A stretch of 64,000 bases of DNA from the NCBI GenBank assembly GCA_012103455.1, contig WLWT01000002.1:372001-436000 (forward strand), given 5' to 3'. The translations under genes were made by a program, and so were the position numbers. Positions within the stretch are counted from its first letter, which is position 1. Every line of letters begins with the position of its first letter. Source of the stretch: Gammaproteobacteria bacterium (GTDB taxonomy: Bacteria; Pseudomonadota; Gammaproteobacteria; HK1). Below, in pieces: positions 1 through 8,293 of this stretch. The notes under the pieces are model-generated. The model ran no database searches. It was not told the DNA's origin and saw only the letters and a list, made by a program, of their open reading frames with translations.

Positions 1-215
1 CCGCCTTGCATGATCGGTTTAGCCTTGATCTCATGCCTGGCCGTGTCGATGTTCATATGCTCGAGCAAGTCGCCGAAGTTGACTTCCAGCGGCCGGTTGA
101 TGACCAAACCCATGGCGCCGTCTTCACTGTGCGCCAATATGTAAGTGACCGTTTTGGCGAAATTGGGATCCGCCAGATTCGGCATGGCTACGAGAAATTG
201 ATTGGTGAAGTTCAT
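1..215 (-). CDS. yqgE: YqgE/AlgH family protein, N-terminal part, cut by window edge
   Basis: Seen: reading leftward from the ATG complementary to 213-215 gives MNFTNQFLVAMPNLADPNF, then a segment containing AMGLVINRPLEVNFGDLL and HMNIDTARHE, and stays open to base 1. These are the conserved first strands of the YqgE/AlgH (DUF179) family, which is about 185 residues long, so roughly 70 residues are visible. Family knowledge: YqgE is a cytoplasmic protein of unclear function, usually next to gshB and upstream of the Holliday-junction resolvase-like yqgF. Here it follows gshB and a TonB-like gene on the same strand, which is the classic gammaproteobacterial order. The opposite-strand reading frame over this stretch has no recognisable content. 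Confidence 0.9.
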   Translation of the reverse strand, partial: MNFTNQFLVAMPNLADPNFAKTVTYILAHSEDGAMGLVINRPLEVNFGDLLEHMNIDTARHEIKAKPIMQG

Positions 216-348
216 AGGCCGCAGATCGTTTCCGTGAACGCCGCATCAGCCGTTGCGATACGCGCCCCCCCGCGCAGTATCCGGTGTTGGCCGCCGCTCT
301 GTCCACCGGCATTGAGGTCTATGGCCGATCGCTCCTGTATCAGGGGGG

Positions 349-1356
349 TTAGTTGGCGGCTAACCGACCGGTATTCGAGAAGCGCCAGGTACGGTGGATA
401 TCCAGGTAGTCGATCTCGTCGCGGAAGCTGGGCGGAAACGGTGCGAAGGGGGCCGATAAGCGGACGATGCGGATGGCGGCGTCATCGAGCACTTTTTGTC
501 CGGACGACTTAGATACGTTCACTCGTTTGACACTGCCGTCTGCGGTTAGCCGCACATTGAGTGTCAATTTTCCCGAGAGGCGTTTTCTGCGCGCTTCATC
601 CGGGTAGTTCAGGTTGCCTATGCGCTCAACCTTGGCGCGCCAGTCTTCCATGTAGCTGGCGTATTTGTACTCCCGCGTGCGGCTGGTGAGCTGCTTGGTG
701 CGTTCGGATTTGCGTTTGCTGTAGGCCGCCAGGCGCTTGTCCAGTTCTGATGGAAGGCTGGCCATCGCCAGGCCTGAAGTGATGAGCTGTGCGGCCCTGT
801 TGACCCCTGTTCCGGGCCGCGCCGCCGGTGCAGCGGATGGCGTTTTCAGGGCGCTCCAACTGCGTGGTTTGGCACGGGGCCGGGGGCGTCCCGACAACGG
901 GCTGGTGGAACTCTCACTGCGCTCAGCCGTCAGGATGGGTTTGGCTGCCTCCACCGTGTTCTTATGAACGACAGCCGGAGTATTGGCGCTCGGTAGTGAG
1001 AGTACCTCGGCGGGTGCGTGTGTCGTTCGCGCCGGATTGACTGATCGTTGCCCTGCTCGGGTCGTTGGATTCGGCAGGGGCTCCCGGTTTTCTCCGCTGC
1101 CGTCCTGGCTTTGATTCGCCAACAACTCGGTATCGTCTGCCGGCTTGACTTTTTTGTCTGGCTGCACCAGCAGTATGTCCAACGGACTAGCCGCCGGCGC
1201 TGGCTTTGGCTCGTCTTCGAACGAAACGCCTAGAACGACGATTAGATGCGCCACCACGGCCACGAAAACGGCGATGGTCATGCGCTCCGATACGTTGCTC
1301 ACCGTTGGTAGCGTCACCCTCGGCAGCGTCAAGCTTGGTAGTCGGAGCGTGTGCAT
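349..1356 (-). CDS. tonB: TonB-family energy-transducing protein
   Basis: A 335-residue protein with one N-terminal membrane segment at about residues 26-45 (MTIAVFVAVVAHLIVVLGV), then a long proline- and charge-rich linker with no clear fold. A C-terminal TonB domain spans about 235-330, with the typical YPDEARRKRLSGKLTLNVRL strand and PFAPFPPSFRDEIDYLDIHRTW end. By family it links an inner-membrane proton-motive-force motor to outer-membrane receptors across the periplasm. No exbB or exbD is adjacent. It sits between gshB and yqgE on the same strand, where many gammaproteobacteria carry a TonB paralogue, so it may be a TonB-domain protein rather than the housekeeping TonB. Confidence 0.85.
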   Translation of the reverse strand: MHTLRLPSLTLPRVTLPTVSNVSERMTIAVFVAVVAHLIVVLGVSFEDEPKPAPAASPLDILLVQPDKKVKPADDTELLANQSQDGSGENREPLPNPTTRAGQRSVNPARTTHAPAEVLSLPSANTPAVVHKNTVEAAKPILTAERSESSTSPLSGRPRPRAKPRSWSALKTPSAAPAARPGTGVNRAAQLITSGLAMASLPSELDKRLAAYSKRKSERTKQLTSRTREYKYASYMEDWRAKVERIGNLNYPDEARRKRLSGKLTLNVRLTADGSVKRVNVSKSSGQKVLDDAAIRIVRLSAPFAPFPPSFRDEIDYLDIHRTWRFSNTGRLAAN

Positions 1357-1387
1357 GGATCGAATTCAGACTTCGGTTTTTTCAGAG

Positions 1388-1420
1388 TATACAGGCAGGT
1401 ATTGGCAGGCAGGTATTGGC
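1388..1420. repeat. Tandem duplication of a 14-15 bp unit upstream of tonB
   Basis: Two head-to-tail copies of CAGGCAGGTATTGG lie in the 116-bp gap between gshB and the tonB-like gene. A 6-bp perfect inverted repeat, CATATC-TTTTT-GATATG, follows at 1451-1467, just past the gshB stop. It lacks the poly-T tract of a normal intrinsic terminator on the gshB strand. Confidence 0.7.
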
Positions 1421-1472
1421 GAAAGTGAATATTCTTTGTTAAAGAAATCTCATATCTTTTTGATATGTATTG

Positions 1473-2429
1473 TTAAGTTCTTGAATTTAGCTTCCCGTCT
1501 ATAACATCCATCAATCTCCCGCCGATGTCCAGATCGAACAATCCGTCAAGCTCCCGTATGCAGGTGGGGCTGGTGACATTGATCTCGGTCAGATACTCGC
1601 CTATCACATCCAGCCCGACGAACAGTAGTCCTCGCCGGCGCAGCTCTGGCCCCACCTGCCCGGCAATCCAGCGGTCGTGCTCCGTGAGAGGGCGTCCCAC
1701 CCCTTGTGCTCCGGCGGCTAAATTGCCCCTCAGCTCCCCGGCCGCCGGCACCCGCGCTAGCGCGTATGGCAGGGGCTCGCCGTCCAACATCAGCACCCGC
1801 TTGTCGCCATCGGTGATCTGTGGGATGTACTGTTGCGCCATGGCGAAACGGCTGCCGTGAGCGGTCAACGTTTCAATGATGGTACTGGTATTGGCATCAC
1901 CGGGCGCAATGCGAAAAATGGAGGCTCCGCCCATACCGTCCAGGGGTTTGACGATAATGTCGCCAAGACGTTCCACCAGCGCCCGTATGTCGCCGGCATC
2001 GCGGGTAATGAGTGTCTCCGGTGTGCACCCGGCGAACCAGGCGGTGAAGAATTTCTCGTTGCAATCGCGCAGAGCGCTCGGTTTGTTCACCACCAAGCAG
2101 CCCGCCTCCTCGGCCCGTTCAAGCGCGTAGGTGGCGTACACGAACTCCATGTCGAAGGGCGGGTCTTTGCGCATCAGGATAACCTCTAATGCGGCTAGTT
2201 CGAGATCGTGTTCTCGACCGAATTCGAACCAGTTGGCGGGATCCTCTCGCACCTTCAACTCCCGCGTGCGGGCGTGAGCAATGCCTTGGTGCACGCGGAT
2301 GTCGGGCAACTCCATGTAGTGGACTATCCAGCCCCGCCGCTGCGCCGCCAACAGCATCGCAAAGCTGCTGTCTTTTTTGATGTTTATCTCGCTGATGGGG
2401 TCCATCACGATGCCGATAGTACGACTCAT
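1473..2429 (-). CDS. gshB: Glutathione synthase
   Basis: 318 residues, normal for bacterial GshB. It starts SRTIGIVMDPISEINIKKDS, the family's N-terminal signature. An ATP-grasp domain follows, with MRKDPPFDMEFVYATY, the glycine-rich loop KPLDGMGGASIFR at about 197-209, LFVGLDVIGEYLTEINVTSP and the C-terminal CIRELDGLFDLDIGGRLMD. It joins gamma-glutamylcysteine and glycine using ATP to make glutathione in the cytoplasm. The gene is divergent from hemC across 141 bp and leads a leftward run with tonB-like and yqgE. gshA is not in the window. Confidence 0.97.
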   Translation of the reverse strand: MSRTIGIVMDPISEINIKKDSSFAMLLAAQRRGWIVHYMELPDIRVHQGIAHARTRELKVREDPANWFEFGREHDLELAALEVILMRKDPPFDMEFVYATYALERAEEAGCLVVNKPSALRDCNEKFFTAWFAGCTPETLITRDAGDIRALVERLGDIIVKPLDGMGGASIFRIAPGDANTSTIIETLTAHGSRFAMAQQYIPQITDGDKRVLMLDGEPLPYALARVPAAGELRGNLAAGAQGVGRPLTEHDRWIAGQVGPELRRRGLLFVGLDVIGEYLTEINVTSPTCIRELDGLFDLDIGGRLMDVIDGKLNSRT

Positions 2430-2570
2430 TTGCTCTTGCCCCTCGCTACATGGAATCCGGGTATGAATCCGGCGCCAGGATATCGCCCCAGGATACTGTG
2501 CTAAGCACCGTTTGCGCCCGCCGGGCGGTGCCTCGGCTACACTGCTCTTTTCGTTTGCCGGGTCCAGCCG

Positions 2571-3488
2571 ATGCTCACACTCAAGATCGCCACCCGCAAG
2601 AGTCCACTGGCGCTATGGCAAGCCCGAGCCGTCTCCGAAGTGCTGTGCACAGCCCATTTCGGCCTGCACTGTGAACTGCTGCCGATGACCACGGCAGGTG
2701 ATCGCTTGCTCGGCGCCAAATTGACCGAAGCGGGTGGCAAGAGCCTGTTCGTCAAGGAGTTGGAACGGGCCATCTTGGATCACCAGGCGGATTTTGCCGT
2801 GCATTCGATGAAAGACGTCACCGCGCAATTGCCGGCGCAGTTGTTCATTGCCGCGGTCACGGCGCGTGAGGATCCGAGGGATGTATTCGTCTCTGCGTCT
2901 TGCAGCCGGTTCGAGGCGTTGCCCGCAGGCGCCCGCGTGGGTACGGCTAGCTCCAGGCGTCAGTGTCAATTGTTGGCCCTGCGTCCGGACTTGGTGGTGG
3001 GTACGGTGCGGGGTAATGTCAATACCCGCCTTGCGAAATTGGATGCGGGGGATTTCGATGCGCTGGTATTGGCGGCAGCGGGTCTGCAACGCCTGGGTTT
3101 GGAGGAACGCATCAATCACCCGTTTGCACCGAAGCGGATGCTGCCTGCGGCCGGACAGGGGATCATGGGCATCGAATGCAGGCGCGGCGATGAGCGCTTG
3201 ATAAAACTATTAGCGGCGGTCGCCGATCATGATGCGGATGTGCGGGTGCGGGCGGAGCGGGCGGTGCTTGCCGCTTTGGGCGGCGGTTGCCATGCGCCCA
3301 TGGCCGCTTATGCCGAGCGCGACGGGGCCGGTGGCCTCAAGCTGAGAGCATTGGTGGGCCGGCTAGACGGCTCTCGATTGGTGCGAACGGAGGTAGACGG
3401 TCATGATACGCAGCCCGAGGAGCTTGGGCGGATGGCTGCACAGCAACTGTTGGCGCAGGGTGCCGGCCCTATGCTGCAAGGCGCCTGA
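2571..3488 (+). CDS. hemC: Hydroxymethylbilane synthase (porphobilinogen deaminase)
   Basis: 305 residues, matching HemC length. It opens with IATRKSPLALWQARAV and contains DRLLGAKLTEAGGKSLFVKE, AVHSMKDVTAQLP and the cofactor-cysteine region AALGGGCHAPMAAYAE. That cysteine carries the dipyrromethane primer. The enzyme condenses four porphobilinogens to hydroxymethylbilane in haem and sirohaem synthesis. The start ATG at 2571 is the first methionine before the conserved strand. hemD follows 95 bp downstream on the same strand, so the two steps are probably co-transcribed. Confidence 0.98.
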   Translation: MLTLKIATRKSPLALWQARAVSEVLCTAHFGLHCELLPMTTAGDRLLGAKLTEAGGKSLFVKELERAILDHQADFAVHSMKDVTAQLPAQLFIAAVTAREDPRDVFVSASCSRFEALPAGARVGTASSRRQCQLLALRPDLVVGTVRGNVNTRLAKLDAGDFDALVLAAAGLQRLGLEERINHPFAPKRMLPAAGQGIMGIECRRGDERLIKLLAAVADHDADVRVRAERAVLAALGGGCHAPMAAYAERDGAGGLKLRALVGRLDGSRLVRTEVDGHDTQPEELGRMAAQQLLAQGAGPMLQGA

Positions 3489-3535
3489 AAGCAATGGTCT
3501 ATATCGTATGACCCAGGGAGGTGCCCATAACCCAA

Positions 3536-3566
3536 TGCCCCATAGCCTGGGGCACTTGAACTCAAG
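3536..3566 (+). other. Paired hairpins between hemC and hemD
   Basis: TGCCCC-ATAGCCT-GGGGCA at 3536-3554 can form a strong 6-bp stem, nested in an outer GTGCCC/GGGCAC pairing. CTTGA-AC-TCAAG follows at once. There is no run of T after either stem, so a standard terminator is unlikely. An mRNA processing or stability element between the two genes is possible. Function is not shown by sequence. Confidence 0.35.
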
Positions 3567-3583
3567 CTCTTAAATCTACGGCA

Positions 3584-4333
3584 ATGAGTCAGGTGGTAGC
3601 GGGTAAGCCGGTGATCGTCACACGCCCGGCCGGCCCGGGCAGAGAATTGTGCGATGCACTCGCGGCCGAAGGTATTCACGCTGTGTTATTGCCGGCCTTG
3701 GGCACACGTCCTTTGCCGGTGGCTAGCGCAGGCGCACCTAAAGAGGCTGACGCCGTTGTTTTTGTGAGCCCCACCGCTGTGCGTTACGGTCTCAAGTGGC
3801 TGGCGCAGCTGTCGTGTGACAACTACATTGCCGTAGGTGAGCGCACTGGCCTCACGCTGGCCGGGAGCGGTGTGACGGCGCGCTATCCGAGCACGGGCGC
3901 TACCAGTGAAGACGTACTGCAAATGCCCGAACTGAGAGCACTTGGGGCGGGCAATAAGGTGGTCATAGTGCGTGGTCGTGGCGGACGGGAGTTTCTCGCT
4001 TGCGCCCTTCGCCGCGCAGGTGTAAGCGTTGACTACATCGAAGTCTACGAGCGTTATTGTCCGTGTCCCGATACCGGTGAGGTGAGCCGCATTAGACAAC
4101 TGGGCGCCGCTGCGGTGCTGCTGCTGACCAGCGTTGAAGGAATAGCGAACTTAGCTCGCATCTTGGAGGTGCAAGAGCTGTGCTGGTTGCAAGCAAACGC
4201 CGAATTGGTGGTATTGAGTCAACGTCTGCTAACAGCGGCGCGGCAAGCCGGATTTACCGGCAGTGGCGTGGTGAGTGCTGCGCAGCCCGGCGAGTTGTTG
4301 AAAGCACTCATTAAAACAGCCCGCGGGCGCTGA
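3584..4333 (+). CDS. hemD: Uroporphyrinogen-III synthase
   Basis: 249 residues with the two-lobed HemD pattern: KPVIVTRPAGPGRELCDALA at the N-terminus, DAVVFVSPTAVRYGL, the central YIAVGERTGLTLAGSGVTARYP, KVVIVRGRGGREFLACALRR, then DYIEVYERYCP and LLTSVEGIANL. HemD sequences diverge widely, so the position directly after hemC is an important part of the call. It closes and inverts ring D of hydroxymethylbilane to give uroporphyrinogen III. No hemX or hemY follows, unlike in many enterics; the next genes are ptsH and ptsI. Confidence 0.92.
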   Translation: MSQVVAGKPVIVTRPAGPGRELCDALAAEGIHAVLLPALGTRPLPVASAGAPKEADAVVFVSPTAVRYGLKWLAQLSCDNYIAVGERTGLTLAGSGVTARYPSTGATSEDVLQMPELRALGAGNKVVIVRGRGGREFLACALRRAGVSVDYIEVYERYCPCPDTGEVSRIRQLGAAAVLLLTSVEGIANLARILEVQELCWLQANAELVVLSQRLLTAARQAGFTGSGVVSAAQPGELLKALIKTARGR

Positions 4334-4370
4334 ACTGCGCGGCGCGACAAGGAGCTAGATAGGGTGAGAA

Positions 4371-4646
4371 ATGAGCACGGCTAGCGCGGAAGTAACCATT
4401 GTCAACCGCTTGGGTTTGCACGCGCGGGCGGCAGCGGCGCTGGTCAAGGTGGCAGGGCGCTTTGCCAGCAAAATCGAATTGGTCAACGAGCCTCGCCGAG
4501 CCGATGCGAAGAGCATCATGGCGGTGATGGTGCTCGCTGCCACCCAGGGCACCACGCTTTCTCTGAGCGCGCAAGGTGAAGACGCCGAGCAGGCGGTGGC
4601 GGCCGTGACCGCTCTCATAGCCGATAGATTCGGAGAGAATGAGTGA
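4371..4646 (+). CDS. ptsH: HPr phosphocarrier protein
   Basis: 91 residues. The active-site stretch NRLGLHARAAAALVKVA places the phosphorylated histidine at residue 17. Ser48 in ADAKSIMAVMVLAA corresponds to the regulatory Ser46 of other HPr proteins. The usual HTRPA is HARAA here, as in nitrogen-type or regulatory HPr proteins. It accepts phosphate from enzyme I. The stop overlaps the GTG start of ptsI by four bases, so translation is coupled. No sugar-specific EII component is seen, which suggests regulatory rather than sugar-transport use (inference). Confidence 0.96.
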   Translation: MSTASAEVTIVNRLGLHARAAAALVKVAGRFASKIELVNEPRRADAKSIMAVMVLAATQGTTLSLSAQGEDAEQAVAAVTALIADRFGENE

Positions 4647-6421
4647 CTTTCTCTTTGCACGGCATCGGCGCTTCCAAGGGCATTGCCATCGGCCAAGTGA
4701 GCTTGGTGGAGCGCTCGCAATTGGAAGTGCGCGAATACACCGTTGCTCCGGCCTGGGTGGAGGCTGAGGTGGCGCGCTATCAGCGGGCCGTGGACGATGC
4801 CAAGGAGCAAGTAAGAAGGTTACGCCAGCGCTTACCGCGGCACTTGTTCAGCCAGGTAGGCGCTTTTATTGATGTTCACCTGCTGATGCTCGAGGACGAC
4901 GCCATCGCCGGCGCGCCGGTGCGCCGTATCCGCGAACGGTTTTGCAATGCCGAGTGGGCGCTCAAGTTAGAGCGCGATGCCTTGGTAGCCGCATTCGAAG
5001 CGATAGACGATGCTTATCTGCGGGCCCGCCGGGATGACGTCGAACACGCGGTCGGTCGCGTTCAGCAAATACTGGCTGAGCAGGTTTCGGCGCAGATTTC
5101 AAATACTGAGGGTACGCAGGCGCCGCCACGGCCTGCAGTGGACACCGCCCGCCACGCTGGCCGGGTAGTTTGCGCTGACGATCTGACGCCGGCGGACACG
5201 GTGTTGATGCAGTACCAGGGCGTGCTTGCGTTCGTGACCGAATACGGTGGTCCGAACTCGCACACGGCGATTTTAGCCCGCTCTTTGCGCCTCCCGGCGG
5301 TGGTCGGGTTGCATAGCGGGCTGCAATATTTGCGCGATGGTGATGAGGTCATCGTCGATGGCCGTCACGGTGTGGTGTTGGTGGCGCCCGGAGGGCGGGC
5401 CATCGATTATTACCGCTCGCGCCAGGACCAGATTGCGCGGCACCACGCAGTCCGCCGCAAGTTGCTGCGCACGCCATGCGTCACTTTGGATGGCGAGCGC
5501 ATCGGACTACAGGCCAACGTGGAACTCGGTAAAGACATTGCCGATGCCACGCAAGTCAACGCTGATGGCGTGGGCTTGTACCGCACGGAATTCATGTTCA
5601 TGAACCGGGCCGAACCGCCGGGCGAGGCGGAGCAATTCCACGCCTACCGGGCGGTGGTGGATGCCATGAACGGTGCGCCGGTCACTATTCGCACACTGGA
5701 TTTGGGCGCGGATAAGCAAGTGGACGGTGTGCGTCCGGGGGCGCCTGAGGCAGCTAATCCCGCGCTCGGCTTGCGCGCCGTGCGTTTGTGTCTGCGCGAG
5801 CCCGGGTTGTTTAAGGCGCAGTTGCGTGCCATCGCCAGAGTATCCGCCTATGGCCGCGTGCGCATGATGGTGCCTATGGTGGCGGTGGTGGAGGAACTGC
5901 TACAGGTCCATAGCATGCTGCAACAGTGTCGCGAAGAGCTGGCCACCGAGGGCGTGGCTTTTGATGCCAACATGCCGGTTGGTGCCATGATCGAAGTGCC
6001 GGCGGCGGCTATCTGTGCCGATCTATTCGCCCGCAATAGCGACTTCCTCTCTATTGGTACCAATGATCTCATTCAATACACGATTGCCATCGATCGCATT
6101 GATGATGAGGTTAATTATCTCTATGACCCGCTCAATCCCGCGGTTCTGCGTTTGGTGCAAGGGGTCATCAAGGCCGGTCACAGTGCCGGCATTCCCGTGG
6201 CCATGTGCGGTGAGATGGCCGGTGATTCCCGTTACACCCGCCTGCTGTTGGGGCTTGGGTTAAAAGAGTTCAGCGTGCAACCCAATGCGCTATTGGAGGT
6301 GAAGCAGGTGATCGTCAACGCTCATGTGGGGCGCTTGCGCAAGCTCGTGCAACGGGTGATGCGGGCGCATAAGCCGGCTTCGCGCAAGGCTTTGGTGGCG
6401 CAACTGAACCAACCGGCTTAG
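4643..6421 (+). CDS. ptsI: Phosphoenolpyruvate-protein phosphotransferase (enzyme I)
   Basis: 592 residues starting at a GTG inside the ptsH stop (GTGA overlap). In order it has an N-terminal HPr-interacting helical domain, the phosphohistidine motif EYGGPNSHTAILARSL, the PEP-binding barrel with GVGLYRTEFMFMNR and IRTLDLGADKQ, and the C-terminal FLSIGTNDLIQYTIAIDR and VAMCGEMAGD motifs. All catalytic signatures are intact. It transfers phosphate from PEP to HPr. A ptsH-ptsI-mgtE order is known from other proteobacteria lacking a full sugar PTS, which fits a regulatory phosphorelay here. Confidence 0.98.
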   Translation: MTFSLHGIGASKGIAIGQVSLVERSQLEVREYTVAPAWVEAEVARYQRAVDDAKEQVRRLRQRLPRHLFSQVGAFIDVHLLMLEDDAIAGAPVRRIRERFCNAEWALKLERDALVAAFEAIDDAYLRARRDDVEHAVGRVQQILAEQVSAQISNTEGTQAPPRPAVDTARHAGRVVCADDLTPADTVLMQYQGVLAFVTEYGGPNSHTAILARSLRLPAVVGLHSGLQYLRDGDEVIVDGRHGVVLVAPGGRAIDYYRSRQDQIARHHAVRRKLLRTPCVTLDGERIGLQANVELGKDIADATQVNADGVGLYRTEFMFMNRAEPPGEAEQFHAYRAVVDAMNGAPVTIRTLDLGADKQVDGVRPGAPEAANPALGLRAVRLCLREPGLFKAQLRAIARVSAYGRVRMMVPMVAVVEELLQVHSMLQQCREELATEGVAFDANMPVGAMIEVPAAAICADLFARNSDFLSIGTNDLIQYTIAIDRIDDEVNYLYDPLNPAVLRLVQGVIKAGHSAGIPVAMCGEMAGDSRYTRLLLGLGLKEFSVQPNALLEVKQVIVNAHVGRLRKLVQRVMRAHKPASRKALVAQLNQPA

Positions 6422-6444
6422 CCGAGCCGGCGGGATTAAAGCCG

Positions 6445-7809
6445 ATGATAGAGAGGGTCGAACGCATCGAGCTTCGCGCAGAGCGCCTGCATCGAATAAC
6501 GGCGGCACTGAAGGCCGGTGAGGTAGATCGACTGACAGCCCTGCTCGAAGAAGTGCACCCCGGCGAAATCGCCGATCTGCTGGAATCGCTACCGCGGGCC
6601 GAGCGCGAGTTGGTGTGGGCCTCATTCGATGCTGAAGAACTCGGTGACGTACTCGCTTATGCCGACGATGCGGTGCGGGCGCCACAAATCCTCGATATGG
6701 CTGCCGAGGATCTGGCCGCTGTAGCTTGCGATCTGGATGCCGATGATGCCGTCGATATACTCCAGGATCTGCCTGAAGACAGGGCCGAAGAAGTGCTGCG
6801 TAGCATGGATGCGCAACACCGCGCCCGCATTGAGCAAGTGCTCGCTTACCCCGAGGATTGCGCCGGTGGTTTGATGGACATCGATGCGGTGACCGTACGC
6901 CCCGACGTCTCTTTGGACGGGGTGCTGCGCTACTTGCGCGAAAGAGGGGCGATCCCCCGCCGTACCAACCGCTTGATGGTGGTGGACCGGGACAATCGCT
7001 ATCTGGGTACCCTGCGCGTGGCCGATCTCCTGGTACTGGATCCGGCCACCGGCGTGGCCGACTGCATGGATCCGGAGGCGCTCGCCATCCCGGCCGTTAC
7101 ACCGGCTAGCGAAGTGGCGCATATCTTCGAGCAATTCGACTTATTGACCGCGCCCGTGGTGGATGGGGACGGGCGGCTCATCGGGCGTATCACCGTTGAT
7201 GACGTGGTCGATGTGATCCGTGAAGAGAGCGAACAGCCGCTGCTCAGCTTAGCTGGCCTCGAAGGCGGTGAAGACATGTTCGCGCCGGTGTGGGTAACGG
7301 CCAGGCGGCGTGCTCTGTGGTTGGGGGTTAATTTGGCCACCGCGCTGCTCGCAAGCTGGGTTATCGGTTTATTCGCGGCCACTATCCAGACAGTGGTGGC
7401 TTTGGCTGTGTTGATGCCGGTAGTGGCCAGCATGGGCGGTATCGCCGGCTCGCAGGCGCTCACGGTGGTAGTGCGGGGTATCGCGCTCGGCCAGGTGAAC
7501 CCGCATAACGCATGGCCGCTTCTCTCCCGGGAACTCAAAGTCGGACTCTTGAACTCCCTCCTCTGGGCGCTGGTGGTGGGTGGTGTTGCTTACCTGTGGT
7601 TTGCCGATGCGGCGCTGGGGGCCATCGTCGGCATCGCGTTGGTCGCCAATGTGGTAGTGGCCGCCATTGCCGGTGCTGTTATTCCGATGGGGCTGCGGGT
7701 GTTGGGGATAGACGCGGCGCTGGCGGGCGGCGTCATTCTCACCACCGTGACCGATGTGGTCGGCTTCGTCGCTTTCCTCGGACTCGGGACGCTTGTGTTG
7801 ATGGGATAG
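6445..7809 (+). CDS. mgtE: MgtE magnesium transporter
   Basis: 454 residues in the standard MgtE layout. An N-terminal helical superhelix domain rich in D/E (ALLEEVHPGEIADLLESLP, DDAVDILQDLPEDRAEEVL) is followed by two CBS domains from about 130 to 255, a plug helix, and five membrane helices from about 285 to the end, including MPVVASMGGIAGSQALTVVVRGIA with the pore-lining residues. It moves Mg2+ (or Co2+) across the inner membrane, gated by Mg2+ bound to the N and CBS domains. It follows ptsI by 23 bp, so it is likely in the same transcript. Confidence 0.97.
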   Translation: MIERVERIELRAERLHRITAALKAGEVDRLTALLEEVHPGEIADLLESLPRAERELVWASFDAEELGDVLAYADDAVRAPQILDMAAEDLAAVACDLDADDAVDILQDLPEDRAEEVLRSMDAQHRARIEQVLAYPEDCAGGLMDIDAVTVRPDVSLDGVLRYLRERGAIPRRTNRLMVVDRDNRYLGTLRVADLLVLDPATGVADCMDPEALAIPAVTPASEVAHIFEQFDLLTAPVVDGDGRLIGRITVDDVVDVIREESEQPLLSLAGLEGGEDMFAPVWVTARRRALWLGVNLATALLASWVIGLFAATIQTVVALAVLMPVVASMGGIAGSQALTVVVRGIALGQVNPHNAWPLLSRELKVGLLNSLLWALVVGGVAYLWFADAALGAIVGIALVANVVVAAIAGAVIPMGLRVLGIDAALAGGVILTTVTDVVGFVAFLGLGTLVLMG

Positions 7810-7850
7810 GCCCCGTTTACGTCATAAGCTTTTGACGGGTTAAGGCCAGA

Positions 7851-8264
7851 CTACCAGCTAAACAATACCCAACTGTTGATCAGGAACCGCGGGCCGTACG
7901 GATTGCGGGTGCTTTCCAGGCGCCCGTCGCCATCGGCATCGACCAGATAATAAGCGGGCCCCACCTGCGGCACCACCTTGACTGCCCGCAGTTGACCGCC
8001 CACCCGGTATTCGTAGATGGTCTCTTCGCGGGTTTGTACGATGGTGACGTCCGGCTCCAGATATTCGCCGCTTTCAACAGGCGGGGGCGGGGGCGGAACG
8101 TCGGCTAAATCCGTGGTTTCTTGACCGAGAGCGGCATTGGAGAGCAGAACAAGCCCCGCTATCAGTACCGTCGTCCACCATCGTAATGGCCACCATCGCG
8201 CTGACTGCCAGCGTAGTGATTTGAAGGAAAACCCCGATCTAGCCATCCGCAATGTCGCGCTCAT
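7851..8264 (-). CDS. DUF2782 family exported protein
   Basis: 137 residues. A membrane or signal segment at about 29-47 (WTTVLIAGLVLLSNAALG) is followed by a PPPPPP spacer and the conserved body EPDVTIVQTREETIYEYRVG, then PQVGPAYYLVDADGDGRLE. This is the DUF2782 pattern, a short gammaproteobacterial periplasmic protein of unknown function typically encoded next to polA. Here polA is still the next functional gene, on the opposite strand, but an IS element now separates them. The gene is convergent with mgtE. Met7 is an alternative start, since the N-terminus is longer than in most relatives. Confidence 0.8.
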   Translation of the reverse strand: MSATLRMARSGFSFKSLRWQSARWWPLRWWTTVLIAGLVLLSNAALGQETTDLADVPPPPPPVESGEYLEPDVTIVQTREETIYEYRVGGQLRAVKVVPQVGPAYYLVDADGDGRLESTRNPYGPRFLINSWVLFSW

Positions 8265-8293
8265 ATTCGAATTTCGCTCTGCAATATCTCTTA

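Noticed and set aside
6..512. 168-codon rightward frame at the left edge
   Set aside because: It is antisense to yqgE and the end of the TonB-like gene, both of which show clear family sequence.
3536..3566. Rho-independent terminator between hemC and hemD
   Set aside because: Strong stems but no T tract; the two genes are expected to be co-transcribed.
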